DNA of 64,000 nt from Pseudomonas taiwanensis (GTDB lineage Bacteria > Pseudomonadota > Gammaproteobacteria > Pseudomonadales > Pseudomonadaceae), in NCBI RefSeq assembly GCF_013393345.1, contig NZ_QJRF01000075.1, positions 97,567 through 161,566 of the forward strand. The letters run 5' to 3'. Shown piece by piece: positions 8,898-19,360 of the stretch. Both the position numbers and the translations under genes were made by a program. Each line of letters starts with the position of its first letter. Positions within the stretch are counted from its first letter, which is position 1. Below the pieces are notes generated by a model, which was not told the origin of the DNA, did no database searches, and worked only from the letters and a program-made list of their open reading frames with translations.

Positions 8898-10427
8898 TTA
8901 CGCAGCATCCGCCCGCGGCCGGCGCGGATGCTCGTGTTTCAGATACTGGACCAGGCGGGCTTTCTGGCTGGGGCTCATGAACAGGCCGAGCTTGGTTCGG
9001 CGCCAGAGGATGTCTTCGGCACTGACGGCCCATTCCTGCTGACAGAGATAGTCCACTTCCCGGGAATAGAGGCCGGCGCCCAGGTGTTCGCCGAGGTCCG
9101 CCAGTTCCCGCACGTTGCGTAGCAGGTGCCAGCAGCGGCTGCCATAGAGGTTGGCCCAGCGCCTGGCGATGTGCGTAGGCAGCCAGCCGAAGCTGGAGCA
9201 GAGGGCTTCTACCAGGGCGCTGCGGCTTTCCATCTTTTCTCCGCCGGGCAGCGGCGCGCTGGCGGTCCAGGCGCCCTTGGCGAAGGGGAACCAGGGCGTC
9301 AGTTGCTGGAGGGCGGCTTCGGCCAGTTTGCGGTAGGTCGTGAGCTTGCCGCCGAACACCGAGAGCAGCGGCGCTTCGCCGGGATGGGCGGCGAGGGAAA
9401 GGGTGTAGTCGCGGGTCACTGCGGACGGATCGTCCGATTCGTCATCGCACAGTGGACGCACGCCGGAATAGCTGTGGAGGATGTCCGTTTCGCTCAGCTG
9501 GCGCTTGAAGTGGCGGTTGACCACGTCCAGCAGGTAACGGGTTTCTTCGGCTGTGATCGCCACGTCCGCCGGGTCGCCGTGATACTCGCGGTCGGTGGTG
9601 CCAATGAGGGTGAAGCGCTCCAGGTACGGAATCGCGAAGACGATGCGGCGATCTTCGTTCTGCAGGATATAGGCCTGCTCGCCGTCATGCAGACGCGGCA
9701 CGATGATGTGGCTGCCCTGGATGAGACGGATGCCATAGGGCGTCGCCTGCTTGAGGTCCTGCTGGATGAAACGGGCCACCCAGGGGCCGGCGGCGTTGAC
9801 CAGGGCGCGGGCGCGGATCGACAGCAGGCTGCCGTCGACGCGTTCCAGGTGGATGTGCCAGAGGCCCTTGCTACGGCGGGCACTGACGCAGCGGGTGCGG
9901 GTATGCACATGGGCGCCGCGCTCGCGGGCGGCCATCGCGTTGAGCACCACCAGGCGCGCGTCATCCACCCAGCAATCGGAGTATTCGAATCCCTGGGTGA
10001 TTTCCGCCTGCAACGGGCTGCCGGCGCCAAAGCGCAGGCTGCGGGAGGCGGGCAGGCGCTTGCGCTTGCCGAGGTGGTCGTAGAGGAACAGGCCGGCACG
10101 GATCATCCAGGCCGGACGCAGGTGCGGCCGGTGCGGAAGAATGAAACGCAGCGGCTTGACGATGTGCGGCGCCTTGGCGAGCAGCACTTCGCGCTCGGCC
10201 AGGGCTTCGCGCACCAGGCGGAACTCGTGGTGTTCCAGGTAGCGCAGGCCGCCGTGGATCAGCTTGCTGCTGGCCGAAGACGTGTGCTGGGCGAGGTCGT
10301 CCTTCTCGCAGAGAAATACCGACAGCCCCCGTCCGGCTGCATCCGCGGCGATGCCGACGCCATTGATGCCGCCGCCGACGATTGCGAGGTCATAGACTTC
10401 CGCGATGGGGGAATGGTTGTGGTTCAT
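8898..10427 (-). CDS. glpD: Aerobic glycerol-3-phosphate dehydrogenase GlpD
   Basis: GlpD is an FAD enzyme at the inner membrane that oxidises glycerol-3-phosphate to dihydroxyacetone phosphate and feeds electrons to quinone. The 509-residue protein opens with the FAD-binding motif DLAIVGGGINGVGIA (about 12-26), followed by SSASSKLIHGGLRYLE, typical of this family, and has the DAO core and C-terminal helical domain. I start at the MNHNHS ATG (10427); a start 11 codons upstream would lie inside the operator region. Two tandem GlpR operator candidates lie directly upstream and glpR precedes it on the same strand. Length matches known GlpD. Confidence 0.95.
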   Translation of the reverse strand: MNHNHSPIAEVYDLAIVGGGINGVGIAADAAGRGLSVFLCEKDDLAQHTSSASSKLIHGGLRYLEHHEFRLVREALAEREVLLAKAPHIVKPLRFILPHRPHLRPAWMIRAGLFLYDHLGKRKRLPASRSLRFGAGSPLQAEITQGFEYSDCWVDDARLVVLNAMAARERGAHVHTRTRCVSARRSKGLWHIHLERVDGSLLSIRARALVNAAGPWVARFIQQDLKQATPYGIRLIQGSHIIVPRLHDGEQAYILQNEDRRIVFAIPYLERFTLIGTTDREYHGDPADVAITAEETRYLLDVVNRHFKRQLSETDILHSYSGVRPLCDDESDDPSAVTRDYTLSLAAHPGEAPLLSVFGGKLTTYRKLAEAALQQLTPWFPFAKGAWTASAPLPGGEKMESRSALVEALCSSFGWLPTHIARRWANLYGSRCWHLLRNVRELADLGEHLGAGLYSREVDYLCQQEWAVSAEDILWRRTKLGLFMSPSQKARLVQYLKHEHPRRPRADAA

Positions 10428-10437
10428 TGGCAGGCAC

Positions 10438-10478
10438 CAAGGTCGAAATCGAACTTTCAATGTTCATTTTCGAAAATA
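10438..10478 (-). promoter_or_regulatory. Tandem GlpR operator candidates upstream of glpD
   Basis: Compared with the E. coli GlpR consensus WATGTTCGWTAWCGAACATW, bases 10459-10478 match 17 of 20 positions and 10438-10457 match 15 of 20. Their starts are 21 bp apart (two helical turns), so two GlpR dimers could sit on one face. They abut the glpD start, which suits repression of glpD in the absence of glycerol-3-phosphate. A weaker CG-AAAA-CG palindrome lies at 10511-10530. Confidence 0.65.
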
Positions 10479-10565
10479 GCCTAGATGAGCGGGCGCAAAA
10501 TGGCCAGCCCAATGCGCGAAAACGCGCTGGGTGGTCACAGAAAATTCATGCGGGTGAAGGGCGGA

Positions 10566-11324
10566 TCAGACGCGGTCGAGGTGCACTTTATGTTCGGCGA
10601 GCAGGCGGGTCAGGGCGGGGGAGGGCTGATGGTCGGTGAACAGGCGGTCCACCAGGGAAATGGCGCCCAGACGTACCACGGCGTTGCGACCGAACTTGCT
10701 TGAGTCGGCCGCGAGAAAGACCTGGCGGGCGTTCTCGATGATGGCCTGGGAGACGCGTACTTCCTGGTAATCGAAGTCCAGCAGGCTGCCGTCCTCGTCT
10801 ATTCCGCTGATGCCCACCAGCGCGTAATCCACCTTGAACTGCTGGATGAAATCCACCGCTGCCTGGCCCACGATGCCGCCGTCGCTGCGTACCGTGCCGC
10901 CGGCTACCAGCACCTCGAAGTCCGGCTTGTCGGCCAGTTGCGCCGCCACGTGCAGGTTGTTGGTGATCACCTTCAGGCCCTTGTGGCCCATCAGGGCGCG
11001 GGCGATGGCTTCGGTGGTGGTGCCGATGTTGATGAAGAGCGAGGCGTGGTCCGGGATGTATTCGGCCACCGCATCGGCGATGCGTTGCTTTTCGTCGCGG
11101 TTCTGCCCGGCGCGCATGGCGTAGGCGGTGTTCTGGGTGCTTGAACCTTCGCTGGCGGCGCCGCCGTGGGTGCGTCGCAGCAGGCCATGTTCGGCGAGCT
11201 GGTTGATGTCGCGACGGATGGTCTGCGGGGTGACGGCAAAGGCCTGGGCCAGTTCGTCGATGCTGACGTAGCCGCGATCGCGCGTAAGGTCGAGGATGTC
11301 TTGTTGCCGTGGGCCCAGGTTCAT
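10566..11324 (-). CDS. glpR: Glycerol-3-phosphate regulon repressor GlpR (DeoR family)
   Basis: GlpR represses glycerol genes and is released by glycerol-3-phosphate. The 252 residues hold an N-terminal DeoR winged helix (about 5-57; [28 protein letters not shown]) and a C-terminal sugar-phosphate sensor domain with the nucleotide-like loop [14 protein letters not shown] and the SKFGR motif. It precedes glpD on the same strand with 138 bp between, where the operators lie. In P. aeruginosa the order is glpF-glpK-glpR-glpD on one strand; here glpK is divergent. Confidence 0.93.
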   Translation of the reverse strand: MNLGPRQQDILDLTRDRGYVSIDELAQAFAVTPQTIRRDINQLAEHGLLRRTHGGAASEGSSTQNTAYAMRAGQNRDEKQRIADAVAEYIPDHASLFINIGTTTEAIARALMGHKGLKVITNNLHVAAQLADKPDFEVLVAGGTVRSDGGIVGQAAVDFIQQFKVDYALVGISGIDEDGSLLDFDYQEVRVSQAIIENARQVFLAADSSKFGRNAVVRLGAISLVDRLFTDHQPSPALTRLLAEHKVHLDRV

Positions 11325-11408
11325 GCTGGCTCCTTGTTTTGCGCGGCATTATAGCGATGGGCTGTCGAATCACCGCTTTTCCGCTAAGGTACGCCGAATC
11401 TGTCGCAG

Positions 11409-11428
11409 GATTTTCACAATCGAACATG
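11409..11428 (+). promoter_or_regulatory. Weak GlpR operator candidate at the ybaK start
   Basis: Fourteen of 20 positions fit the GlpR consensus, with an exact right half-site CGAACAT. It overlaps the start codon of ybaK in the glpR/ybaK divergent region and could control ybaK-glpK. It is read by eye and could be chance. Confidence 0.3.
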
Positions 11429-11896
11429 ACTCCCGCCATCGATCTGCTGAAGAAAGCCAAGGCTGAGCACAAGGTGCACAGCTATCACCACGACCCCAAG
11501 GCTCCTTCCTACGGCCTGGAAGCCGCCGAAAAGCTCAACCTGGACCCGGCGCGGGTCTTCAAGACGCTGCTCGCCGCCACCGAGAAAGGTGAACTGCTGG
11601 TGGCGGTCGTACCGGTGGCCGGGACCCTCGACCTCAAGGCCCTGGCTCACGCTGCCGGCGCGAAGAAGGCCGAGATGGCCGATCCCACCCAGGCCCAGCG
11701 CTCCACCGGCTACCTGGTAGGTGGCATCAGCCCGCTGGGGCAGAAGAAGCGACTGCGCACCTTCATCGACGGTACCGCGCGCAATTTCGAAAGCATCCAT
11801 GTCAGCGCTGGCCGGCGCGGGCTGGAAGTCGAACTCTCCGCCGGTACCCTGGCGACCCATACCCAAGGCCAGTTCGCCGATATCGGCCGCCCCTGA
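11426..11896 (+). CDS. ybaK: Cys-tRNA(Pro)/Cys-tRNA(Cys) deacylase YbaK
   Basis: This YbaK/ProX-like editing protein hydrolyses Cys mischarged on tRNA(Pro). The 156 residues form one YbaK domain: LLKKAKAEHKVHSYHHDP, LNLDPARVFKTLLA with the key Lys region, and GYLVGGISPLGQKKRLRTFID, the usual substrate-site segment. I start at MTPAID; the frame is open further upstream but only across the promoter region. It lies between divergent glpR and glpK and could be cotranscribed with glpK, 64 bp downstream. Assignment is firm; the reason for its place in a glycerol locus is unknown. Confidence 0.92.
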   Translation: MTPAIDLLKKAKAEHKVHSYHHDPKAPSYGLEAAEKLNLDPARVFKTLLAATEKGELLVAVVPVAGTLDLKALAHAAGAKKAEMADPTQAQRSTGYLVGGISPLGQKKRLRTFIDGTARNFESIHVSAGRRGLEVELSAGTLATHTQGQFADIGRP

Positions 11897-11960
11897 AAGC
11901 CTGCCCATGTCCGCGAGATCGCGTACAGGCTTGAAAAACCAATAACAAGGAAGCATCGCC

Positions 11961-13448
11961 ATGGCCCAATACCTGCTCGCCATCGACCAGGGCACCACCA
12001 GCAGCCGCGCCATCGTATTCAGCGCCCAGGGCCTGCCGGTGGCGCGTGCCCAGCAGGAGTTCAAGCAGTACTTTCCCAAGGACGGCTGGGTAGAGCACGA
12101 CGGTGAGGAAATCTGGCTGACCACCCTCAAGGTCTGCCGCGAGGCCATCGAGCAGAGCGGGTTGAACCCGGCCGAGATCGCGGCCATCGGCATCACCAAC
12201 CAGCGCGAGACCACCCTGGTCTGGGACGCGGTGACGGGCACGCCCATCCACCCGGCCATCGTCTGGCAGGACCGCCGCACCGCGGACTATTGCGCCACGC
12301 TCAAGGCCGCCGGCCATGAAACCGATGTGGCCAATCGCACGGGCCTGCTGATCGACCCCTACTTCTCCGCCACCAAGCTGCGCTGGGTGCTGGAGAACGT
12401 GCCCGGCGCCCGCGAGCGGGCCGAGCGTGGCGAGCTGCGTTTTGGCACGGTGGATTGCTTCCTGCTGTGGCGTCTGACCGGCGGCAAGGTGCACCGCACC
12501 GATGCCACCAACGCCTCGCGGACCCTGCTGTTCAACATTCATAACCAGCAGTGGGACGCGGAGCTGCTGCGCCTGTTCGACATCCCTACCAGCCTGCTGC
12601 CGGAGGTGCTGGACTGCGCCGCCGAGTTTGGCGATACGGACGCCGCGCTGCTCGGCGCCAGCATTCCCGTGCGCGGCATGGCGGGCGACCAGCAGGCGGC
12701 GCTGATCGGCCAGGCCTGCTTCAAGCCGGGCATGGTGAAGAGCACCTACGGCACGGGCTGCTTCATGATCCAGAACACCGGTGACCAGCCGGTGGTTTCC
12801 CGTAACCGGCTGCTGACCACAGTCGGCTACCGGCTCAATGGCAAGGTGAGCTATGCGGTGGAGGGCAGCATCTTCGTTGCCGGCGCCGCTGTGCAGTGGC
12901 TGCGCGACGGCATCAAGCTGATCAGCCACGCTCGTGACACCGAAGCCCTCGCCGAGCAGACCGGCGATGCCTGCGGCGTCTACCTGGTGCCGGCCTTCAC
13001 CGGCCTCGGCGCTCCCTACTGGGACCCGCGCGCTCGCGGCGCGATCTTCGGTCTGACCCGCGATACCGGTATCAAGGAAATCGTCACCGCCGGGCTGCAA
13101 TCCGTCTGCTACCAGACCCGCGACCTGCTGGAAGCCATGGCCCAGGATGGTGCCGCCGCACCCAGCGCGCTGCGGGTGGACGGCGGCATGGTGGAGAACA
13201 ATTGGGTGATGCAGTTCCTTTCGGACATCCTCGGGGTTCCCGTCGAGCGTCCGGAAGTCACTGAGACGACAGCTCTCGGTGTGGCCTATCTCGCAGGTTT
13301 GCAGGCGGGGCTGTATCGCGATCTGGACGAAGTGGCCAGTCACTGGCATCGTCAACAGCGTTTTGCCCCGCGCATGGCCGATGAGCATCGCAAGAAGCTT
13401 TACGACGGCTGGCTGGATGCCGTGCAGCGGGTGCGTAGCGGCGCATGA
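11961..13448 (+). CDS. glpK: Glycerol kinase GlpK
   Basis: GlpK phosphorylates glycerol with ATP to glycerol-3-phosphate, trapping it in the cell. The 495-residue FGGY kinase begins [17 protein letters not shown] (phosphate loop), has [12 protein letters not shown], the substrate segment KGYTGTGCFM-like [14 protein letters not shown], and the C-terminal ATP part with [24 protein letters not shown] precedes the ATG by 8 bases. glpF, normally next to glpK in pseudomonads, is absent on both sides. glpD and glpR lie on the other strand, so the glycerol genes form a split, divergent locus here. Confidence 0.96.
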   Translation: MAQYLLAIDQGTTSSRAIVFSAQGLPVARAQQEFKQYFPKDGWVEHDGEEIWLTTLKVCREAIEQSGLNPAEIAAIGITNQRETTLVWDAVTGTPIHPAIVWQDRRTADYCATLKAAGHETDVANRTGLLIDPYFSATKLRWVLENVPGARERAERGELRFGTVDCFLLWRLTGGKVHRTDATNASRTLLFNIHNQQWDAELLRLFDIPTSLLPEVLDCAAEFGDTDAALLGASIPVRGMAGDQQAALIGQACFKPGMVKSTYGTGCFMIQNTGDQPVVSRNRLLTTVGYRLNGKVSYAVEGSIFVAGAAVQWLRDGIKLISHARDTEALAEQTGDACGVYLVPAFTGLGAPYWDPRARGAIFGLTRDTGIKEIVTAGLQSVCYQTRDLLEAMAQDGAAAPSALRVDGGMVENNWVMQFLSDILGVPVERPEVTETTALGVAYLAGLQAGLYRDLDEVASHWHRQQRFAPRMADEHRKKLYDGWLDAVQRVRSGA

Positions 13449-13476
13449 CAGCGCCGCATGGGCGCTGGGAGGTAGG

Positions 13477-14268
13477 ATGGGGAAAGGGCAAGGATCGCTG
13501 AAACGCCATTGGCAGGCACTGACCCTGCTGGCGGCACCTTTGCTCTTCCCATCGGCCCATGCCGAAACCCTGGTGATCGCTGGGGACATCTGGTGCCCGA
13601 TCAATTGCGAACCCGGCTCCGCGAAACCGGGCATCTTCGTCGAGCTGGCGCAGGAAATCTTCGGCGAGGCCGGCATCGGCGTGGAGTACCGCCTGGTGAA
13701 CTGGGCGCGCGCCGTCCATGACACCCGCAATGGCCGCCTGGATGCGCTGATCGGCGCCGGCATCCAGGACGCTCCCGACTTCGTCTTCACTCGCACGCCG
13801 CCCGGCGTGTCGCGCATGTGCTTCTACGTTGCCCCTGACAGCCAATGGCGTTACCGCGGATTGGCGTCACTCGCGGAGATTCGCCTGGGCAGCATCAACA
13901 GTTACAGCTATGGCCAGGAGCTCGACACCTACCTTCGCATCAAGCGCGACGATCCTGCTCGGGTGCAGGTCGTGTCCGGCGACCAGGCCCTGGCCATGAA
14001 TGTGGAAAAGATCCTGCTCGGCCGCGTCGACGCCACCATCGAGAACGCCTGGGTGATGGACGCCTGGCTCGCCGGCAGTGGCCAGCAGGGCAAGCTGGTG
14101 AAGGCCGGCTGCCGCTCGCCGGACGTGCCCATCTTCCTGGCGTTTTCCCCAGCACTGAAAGGCAGTCCGCGCCATGCGGCGATATTCGACGCCGGGCTCA
14201 AGCGTTTGCGTGAGTCCGGACGGATGAACGAGCTCCTGCAGCGCTACGGCCTGCCTCCGCTAGACTGA
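13477..14268 (+). CDS. Periplasmic substrate-binding protein, amino-acid ABC type (SBP family 3)
   Basis: The 263-residue protein has a signal peptide (about 1-29, ending PSAHA before ETLVIAG) and a family 3 solute-binding fold: ETLVIAGDIWCPIN, GIFVELAQEIF, VEYRLVNWARAV, then a second lobe with LGSINSYSYGQEL. Four Cys are visible, two of them in the segment WCPINC, so a disulfide is possible. AGGTAGG precedes the ATG, 28 bp after glpK. No permease or ATPase lies beside it, so it may be an orphan binding protein or a sensor partner. Substrate unknown. Confidence 0.8.
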   Translation: MGKGQGSLKRHWQALTLLAAPLLFPSAHAETLVIAGDIWCPINCEPGSAKPGIFVELAQEIFGEAGIGVEYRLVNWARAVHDTRNGRLDALIGAGIQDAPDFVFTRTPPGVSRMCFYVAPDSQWRYRGLASLAEIRLGSINSYSYGQELDTYLRIKRDDPARVQVVSGDQALAMNVEKILLGRVDATIENAWVMDAWLAGSGQQGKLVKAGCRSPDVPIFLAFSPALKGSPRHAAIFDAGLKRLRESGRMNELLQRYGLPPLD

Positions 14269-14362
14269 TCAGGCTGTTCCACCGATATCGACTGGCCACT
14301 GTACCGCGCGTGAAGCGTCGGTGACTGGCATGCTGGTGCCCCCACATATCAAGGAGCGAGTC

Positions 14363-15145
14363 ATGCAGCTGGATTTCCATCAGGTCGACGCCTTCACCCA
14401 ACGGCCCTTCGGCGGCAACCCGGCGGTGGTCTATCGCCTCGACGCCTGGCTGGATGATCAGCTCATGCAACGCATCGCCGCCGAGCACAATTTGTCGGAG
14501 ACCGCCTTCCTGGTGAAGGAAGGCAGTGCCTGGCACATCCGCTGGTTCACACCCAGGGCCGAGGTGCCGCTCTGCGGCCATGCCACTCTGGCCAGCGCCC
14601 ATGTGCTGTTCGATCTCTATCAGGAACCAGGCGACCGCCTGGAGTTCACCAGCAAATCCGGCGAATTGCGTGTGATACGCGAAGAGGAAGGCCGATTGGC
14701 CCTGGACTTCCCTGCGCAGGTGCCGCAAGAGGTGGGCGTCACCCTGGAGCTGGAACATGCCTTGGGCATCGCTCCGGTGGATGCGCTGGGCGCCAATTTC
14801 CTGATGGCGGTACTGGAGTCGGAGCATGACGTGCGTGAGTGCACACCGGACTTCAAGGCATTGGCCAAGCTGCCCTGGTCTGGCGTGATCGTCACGGCAG
14901 CGGGGATGAAGCACGACTTCGTTTCGCGCTTCTTCGCGCCGGTGATCGGCATCGATGAAGACCCGGTGACTGGCGCCGCGCATTGCGCCCTGATTCCCTA
15001 CTGGGCCAATCGTCTCAACAAGCGAGTGCTGCGGGCCCAGCAGTGTTCCGCGCGTAGCGGTGAGCTCTGGTGCCGCCTGGATGGCGATCGGGTGAGCATC
15101 GCAGGGCATTCGGTGCTGGTGGCCAGCGGTAGGCTGTGGATCTAA
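14363..15145 (+). CDS. PhzF-family isomerase/epimerase-like protein
   Basis: This 260-residue protein belongs to the PhzF superfamily (diaminopimelate-epimerase fold). Visible motifs are FGGNPAVVYRL, NLSETAFL with the general acid/base Glu (E46), PLCGHATLASAHVL and, near the end, DPVTGAAHCALIPYW. AAGGAG precedes the ATG at 14363, which settles the start. There is no phenazine cluster around it, so it is one of the many PhzF paralogues of unknown substrate. A REP pair follows the stop. Confidence 0.88.
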   Translation: MQLDFHQVDAFTQRPFGGNPAVVYRLDAWLDDQLMQRIAAEHNLSETAFLVKEGSAWHIRWFTPRAEVPLCGHATLASAHVLFDLYQEPGDRLEFTSKSGELRVIREEEGRLALDFPAQVPQEVGVTLELEHALGIAPVDALGANFLMAVLESEHDVRECTPDFKALAKLPWSGVIVTAAGMKHDFVSRFFAPVIGIDEDPVTGAAHCALIPYWANRLNKRVLRAQQCSARSGELWCRLDGDRVSIAGHSVLVASGRLWI

Positions 15146-15180
15146 GGCGCGAAACGATCGAAAAGCTCTGATGGCTTTCT

Positions 15181-15240
15181 GTAGGAGCGAGCTTGCTCGC
15201 GAAGGGTCGTGCGCGGGCTGTTCGCGAGCAAGCTCGCTCC
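15181..15240. repeat. REP pair (REPIN)
   Basis: Two arms, GTAGGAGCGAGCTTGCTCGC and its inverted partner GCGAGCAAGCTCGCTCC, face each other across about 20 bp between the convergent phzF-like and ABC ATPase genes. It is the standard Pseudomonas REP family, non-autonomous and moved by a RAYT transposase elsewhere. Confidence 0.92.
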
Positions 15241-15258
15241 TTCGGTCAGAGCCTTACT

Positions 15259-16364
15259 TCAGAGCGCGCCGCTGATGCGGCGCACGCCGGATTCCTGGGG
15301 CGTGAAGTGGGCGGCGACAGTGCCCTGGGCGGGGAAGACCACCAGGTGATCGGCCGCGATTCGGATACCCACTTCCTGTCCGGGCTGGTGATCGGCGTGG
15401 CTGGGGAAGATCGATTCCAGCTGGCTACCGGTAGAGAGTTGCAGGCGATAGAGCGTGGCGGCGCCGAGGAAGGTCTTGCCGATCACCTTGGCGCGCAACT
15501 CGCTGTCCGGCGCGTGGACGATGTCGTCCGGCCGCAGCAGCACGTCCACCGCGGAGCCATGGGGCCAGGTGTAGGCGCGATTGCCACGGATGGTGCCGAG
15601 TTCTGTGGTCACGGCATCGGCTGAAATCAGCTGGCCGCGAATGAAGTAGCCCTGACCGACGAAGCTGGCGACGAAGGGCGTCAGGGGTTCGTGGTAGAGG
15701 TTGAACGGGGTGTCCCACTGCTCCAGCAGGCCGTCCCTGAACACGCCGACCTGATCGCTGACGGCGAAGGCCTCTTCCTGGTCGTGGGTCACCAGGATCG
15801 CACTGGTGCCGCGTGCCTTGAGGATTTCGCGGACTTCCTGGCTGAGGCGTCGACGCAGTTCGCCATCGAGGTTGGAAAAGGGTTCGTCGAGCAGCAGCAG
15901 GCGTGGCTCTGGCGCCAGGGCGCGGGCCAGCGAAACGCGTTGTTGCTGGCCGCCGGACAGCTCGTGGGGGTAGCGCTTGGCCAGATGGTTCAGCTTCACC
16001 AGTTCCAGCAATTCGTCGACCTTGCGTTCGCTATCGGGCTCCTTGCGGATGCCGAAGGCGACGTTGTCGGCCACCGTCAGGTGAGGGAACAGGGCATAGT
16101 CCTGGAACACCATGCCGATTCGCCGCTTCTCCGGCGCCAGGGTGAAGCCGGCGCGGGAGATCACTTCGCCGGCCAGCTGGATTTCGCCTTCCAGCACCGG
16201 TTCGAATCCGGCGATGGCGCGAAGCGTCGTCGTCTTTCCGCAGCCGGAAGGACCGAGCAGGCAGCCGATGTCACCGGCGTTGAGATGAAGGTTCAGGCCT
16301 CGCACAACCTGCTGTTCGTGATAACCACAGCTGAGGTTGTGGAGGCTGAGGAGCAATTCGCGAG

Positions 16365-16368
<4 letters not shown>
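15259..16368 (-). CDS. ABC transporter ATP-binding protein, Fbp/Pot type
   Basis: The 369 residues form an importer ATPase with Walker [11 protein letters not shown] loop FQDYALF, signature LSGGQQQR, Walker [13 protein letters not shown] and the His switch VTHDQEEA, then a C-terminal TOBE regulatory part (about 285-355). The closest family by motif is the ferric-iron/polyamine type (FbpC, PotA). The start ATG overlaps the argF stop as ATGA, the same linkage as in P. aeruginosa. No permease or binding protein is adjacent, so the transporter partners must be encoded elsewhere. Confidence 0.9.
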
Positions 16369-17282
<914 letters not shown>

Positions 17283-17401
17283 GGTTACTACCTTTCTTCT
17301 TTTGTCACTGGCCGCATGTCCTGGCCGGGTGTTGCGGGAACAAAGCAGGCGGGACGGGCGGTTGAGGCCGCACGTGGCGACGATTTGGGGGAAGGCGCGA
17401 T

Positions 17402-17429
17402 CTTATAAGGAAATGTCGCGGTTTTCCAA
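17402..17429 (-). promoter_or_regulatory. argF promoter with overlapping ArgR half-site
   Basis: On the minus strand TTGGAA (17424-17429) and TATAAG (17402-17407) are separated by 16 bp. Read on the plus strand, 17414-17429 is TGTCGC-N8-AA, an exact P. aeruginosa ArgR half-site, covering the -35 and spacer, a suitable place for repression. Only one half-site was found. Confidence 0.5.
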
Positions 17430-17640
17430 TATGTCCGGAAACCGCGTCGTTCGTGGCTATGCGCCTGGCGTCCGGGAGTTTTCGGCGCAATCGGGTGGGC
17501 CGCTCTAGCGTGCCGTTTGCGTGAGGCCGGACGTTGTACAACGGCGTCGGGATCGGCGGCAAATGTCCATCATTCCAGATTGTTTCGGCACAGACGCTTG
17601 TCTAAGGTGAGCGCAGGCACGGGCAGTGAGGAGTGTGCGG

Positions 17641-19164
17641 ATGGCTGGAACCGGTCCGGAGCCCGTTCAGGGCACCCAGGGAACGCGGCGTTCCCTGTGG
17701 TTGGCGTATGCGCTGCTGCTGTTGGCGGGGCTGGGGGCCATCCTGATGAACCTGGCCCAGGTACTGGATTCGAAACAGGTCTACCTGCGGGAGGCGGACA
17801 AGGCCAATGCCAACCTGGCCTATTCCATTGCCCAGCATGGCCAGGAGTCCATCAAGGAAGCCGACATCATCCTTGGCGGCCTGGTGAACCTGCTGGAGCG
17901 GGGAGAAAACAGCCCCGACGCCATCAATCAATTGCTGGTGACCTACAAGCAGCGCGCCTCGCAACTGGCCGGGCTGTTCGTCTATGACGCCGAAGGGCGT
18001 TGGCTCTACTACACCAATCCGCCGCCGGCGGGCCACGCGAACAACTCGGATCGGGCCTACTTTCAGCATCATTTCCATTCCGTGAGCCGCGATACCGAAG
18101 TGAGCAACCCCATTCGCAGCCGCTCCACCGGCGAGTGGATTCTGCCGGTGTCGCGTCGCTTCAATGACAAGGACGGCCGTTTTGCCGGGGTGGTGCTGGC
18201 GACCATCCGCATCGAACACTTCCGCGAGTTCTACAAGCACTTCGACATGGGCGTGCAGGGTTCCCTGCTGATCGCCATGAACGACGGCACCATCATCTAC
18301 CGGCGGCCGGAAAAGTTCGGCGCTACCGGGGATAGCATGGCTGGCAGCTACATGTTCCAGTCTGACCTCAAGCGTTCGCCGGTTGGGTTGGGGGCGAGTG
18401 TTTCCGTGCTCGACGGGGTGGACCGCATCTATGCCTACCGCGCCCTGGACCACTTCCCGCTGGTGGTGGCTGTGTCGATGTCGCGCCAGGAAGTGCTGGC
18501 CGAATGGGGACGCAAGACCGCAGTGGTGGCTTGCCTGGTGGCGATGCTGGTGCTGGCGCTGATGCTTGTCGGTGGCGGGCTGGCCACGCGGATGCGCAAG
18601 CGCATGGCCGCCGCCCAGAACATCGCGCGGGAAAATCGCGAGCTGTTCCGACTGGCCAATCGAGACAGCCTGACCGGCATCTCCAATCGACGGCAGTTCG
18701 ACCAGGCCTTGCAGGTCGAGTACCACCGCGCCGCCACGGTCGGCTCGCCGCTTGCCCTGGTGATGATCGACGTCGACTTCTTCAAGGCCTACAACGACCA
18801 CTACGGTCACCAGGCGGGTGATGTCTGCCTCAAGGCAGTGGGCGACGTACTGCGTCGCTTCAAGGTGCGCGCCGGGGACACCGTGGCCCGTTATGGCGGC
18901 GAGGAATTCGCCGTGCTGCTGCCCCATACCGACGTCGCCGGCGCGCGCCTGGTGGCCGAGCGGATACGGCAGGCAGTCTACGAGCAGGGTCTGGTCCACT
19001 CCGGCAACCCCTTTGGCGTGGTGACCGTGAGTGTCGGCGCGCACAGCGAGGTGCCGGGGCAGGGCGACAGTCCCGGACAGCTTCTGGAGCAGGCCGATGC
19101 CGCGCTCTATCGGGCCAAGAGCGCCGGTCGCAATCGAGTCTGCCTGGCTGAGCCTACGCCCTGA
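17641..19164 (+). CDS. Membrane diguanylate cyclase (Cache-GGDEF)
   Basis: The 507-residue protein has an N-terminal membrane segment (about 20-40), a periplasmic double-Cache-like domain (about 45-285), a second membrane segment (about 292-315) and a GGDEF domain with active motif GGEEF (RYGGEEFAVLLP), the metal segment MIDVDFFKAYND and an RxxD inhibitory site (RAGD) five residues before GGEEF. It should make c-di-GMP under control of an extracellular signal. GAGGAG lies 7 bp before the ATG chosen; five upstream codons are open. The ligand is unknown. Confidence 0.9.
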   Translation: MAGTGPEPVQGTQGTRRSLWLAYALLLLAGLGAILMNLAQVLDSKQVYLREADKANANLAYSIAQHGQESIKEADIILGGLVNLLERGENSPDAINQLLVTYKQRASQLAGLFVYDAEGRWLYYTNPPPAGHANNSDRAYFQHHFHSVSRDTEVSNPIRSRSTGEWILPVSRRFNDKDGRFAGVVLATIRIEHFREFYKHFDMGVQGSLLIAMNDGTIIYRRPEKFGATGDSMAGSYMFQSDLKRSPVGLGASVSVLDGVDRIYAYRALDHFPLVVAVSMSRQEVLAEWGRKTAVVACLVAMLVLALMLVGGGLATRMRKRMAAAQNIARENRELFRLANRDSLTGISNRRQFDQALQVEYHRAATVGSPLALVMIDVDFFKAYNDHYGHQAGDVCLKAVGDVLRRFKVRAGDTVARYGGEEFAVLLPHTDVAGARLVAERIRQAVYEQGLVHSGNPFGVVTVSVGAHSEVPGQGDSPGQLLEQADAALYRAKSAGRNRVCLAEPTP

Positions 19165-19360
19165 GGCGCGGGGACTTCTTCCTCTGCCACCACTGGACGG
19201 GGAACTATCTGAAGGTCGTTTCGGAACGCGTGAACTGATGCCCCGCGAGGCGGATTGATAGGTTTGCGCGTCCCCGGATTCGAGTGATTTCCGGGGACGG
19301 TTACCGCATATGGAAATTCAGCGGAGCCGTTCAGACTTTCCAAGATCCATGGAGATCCCA

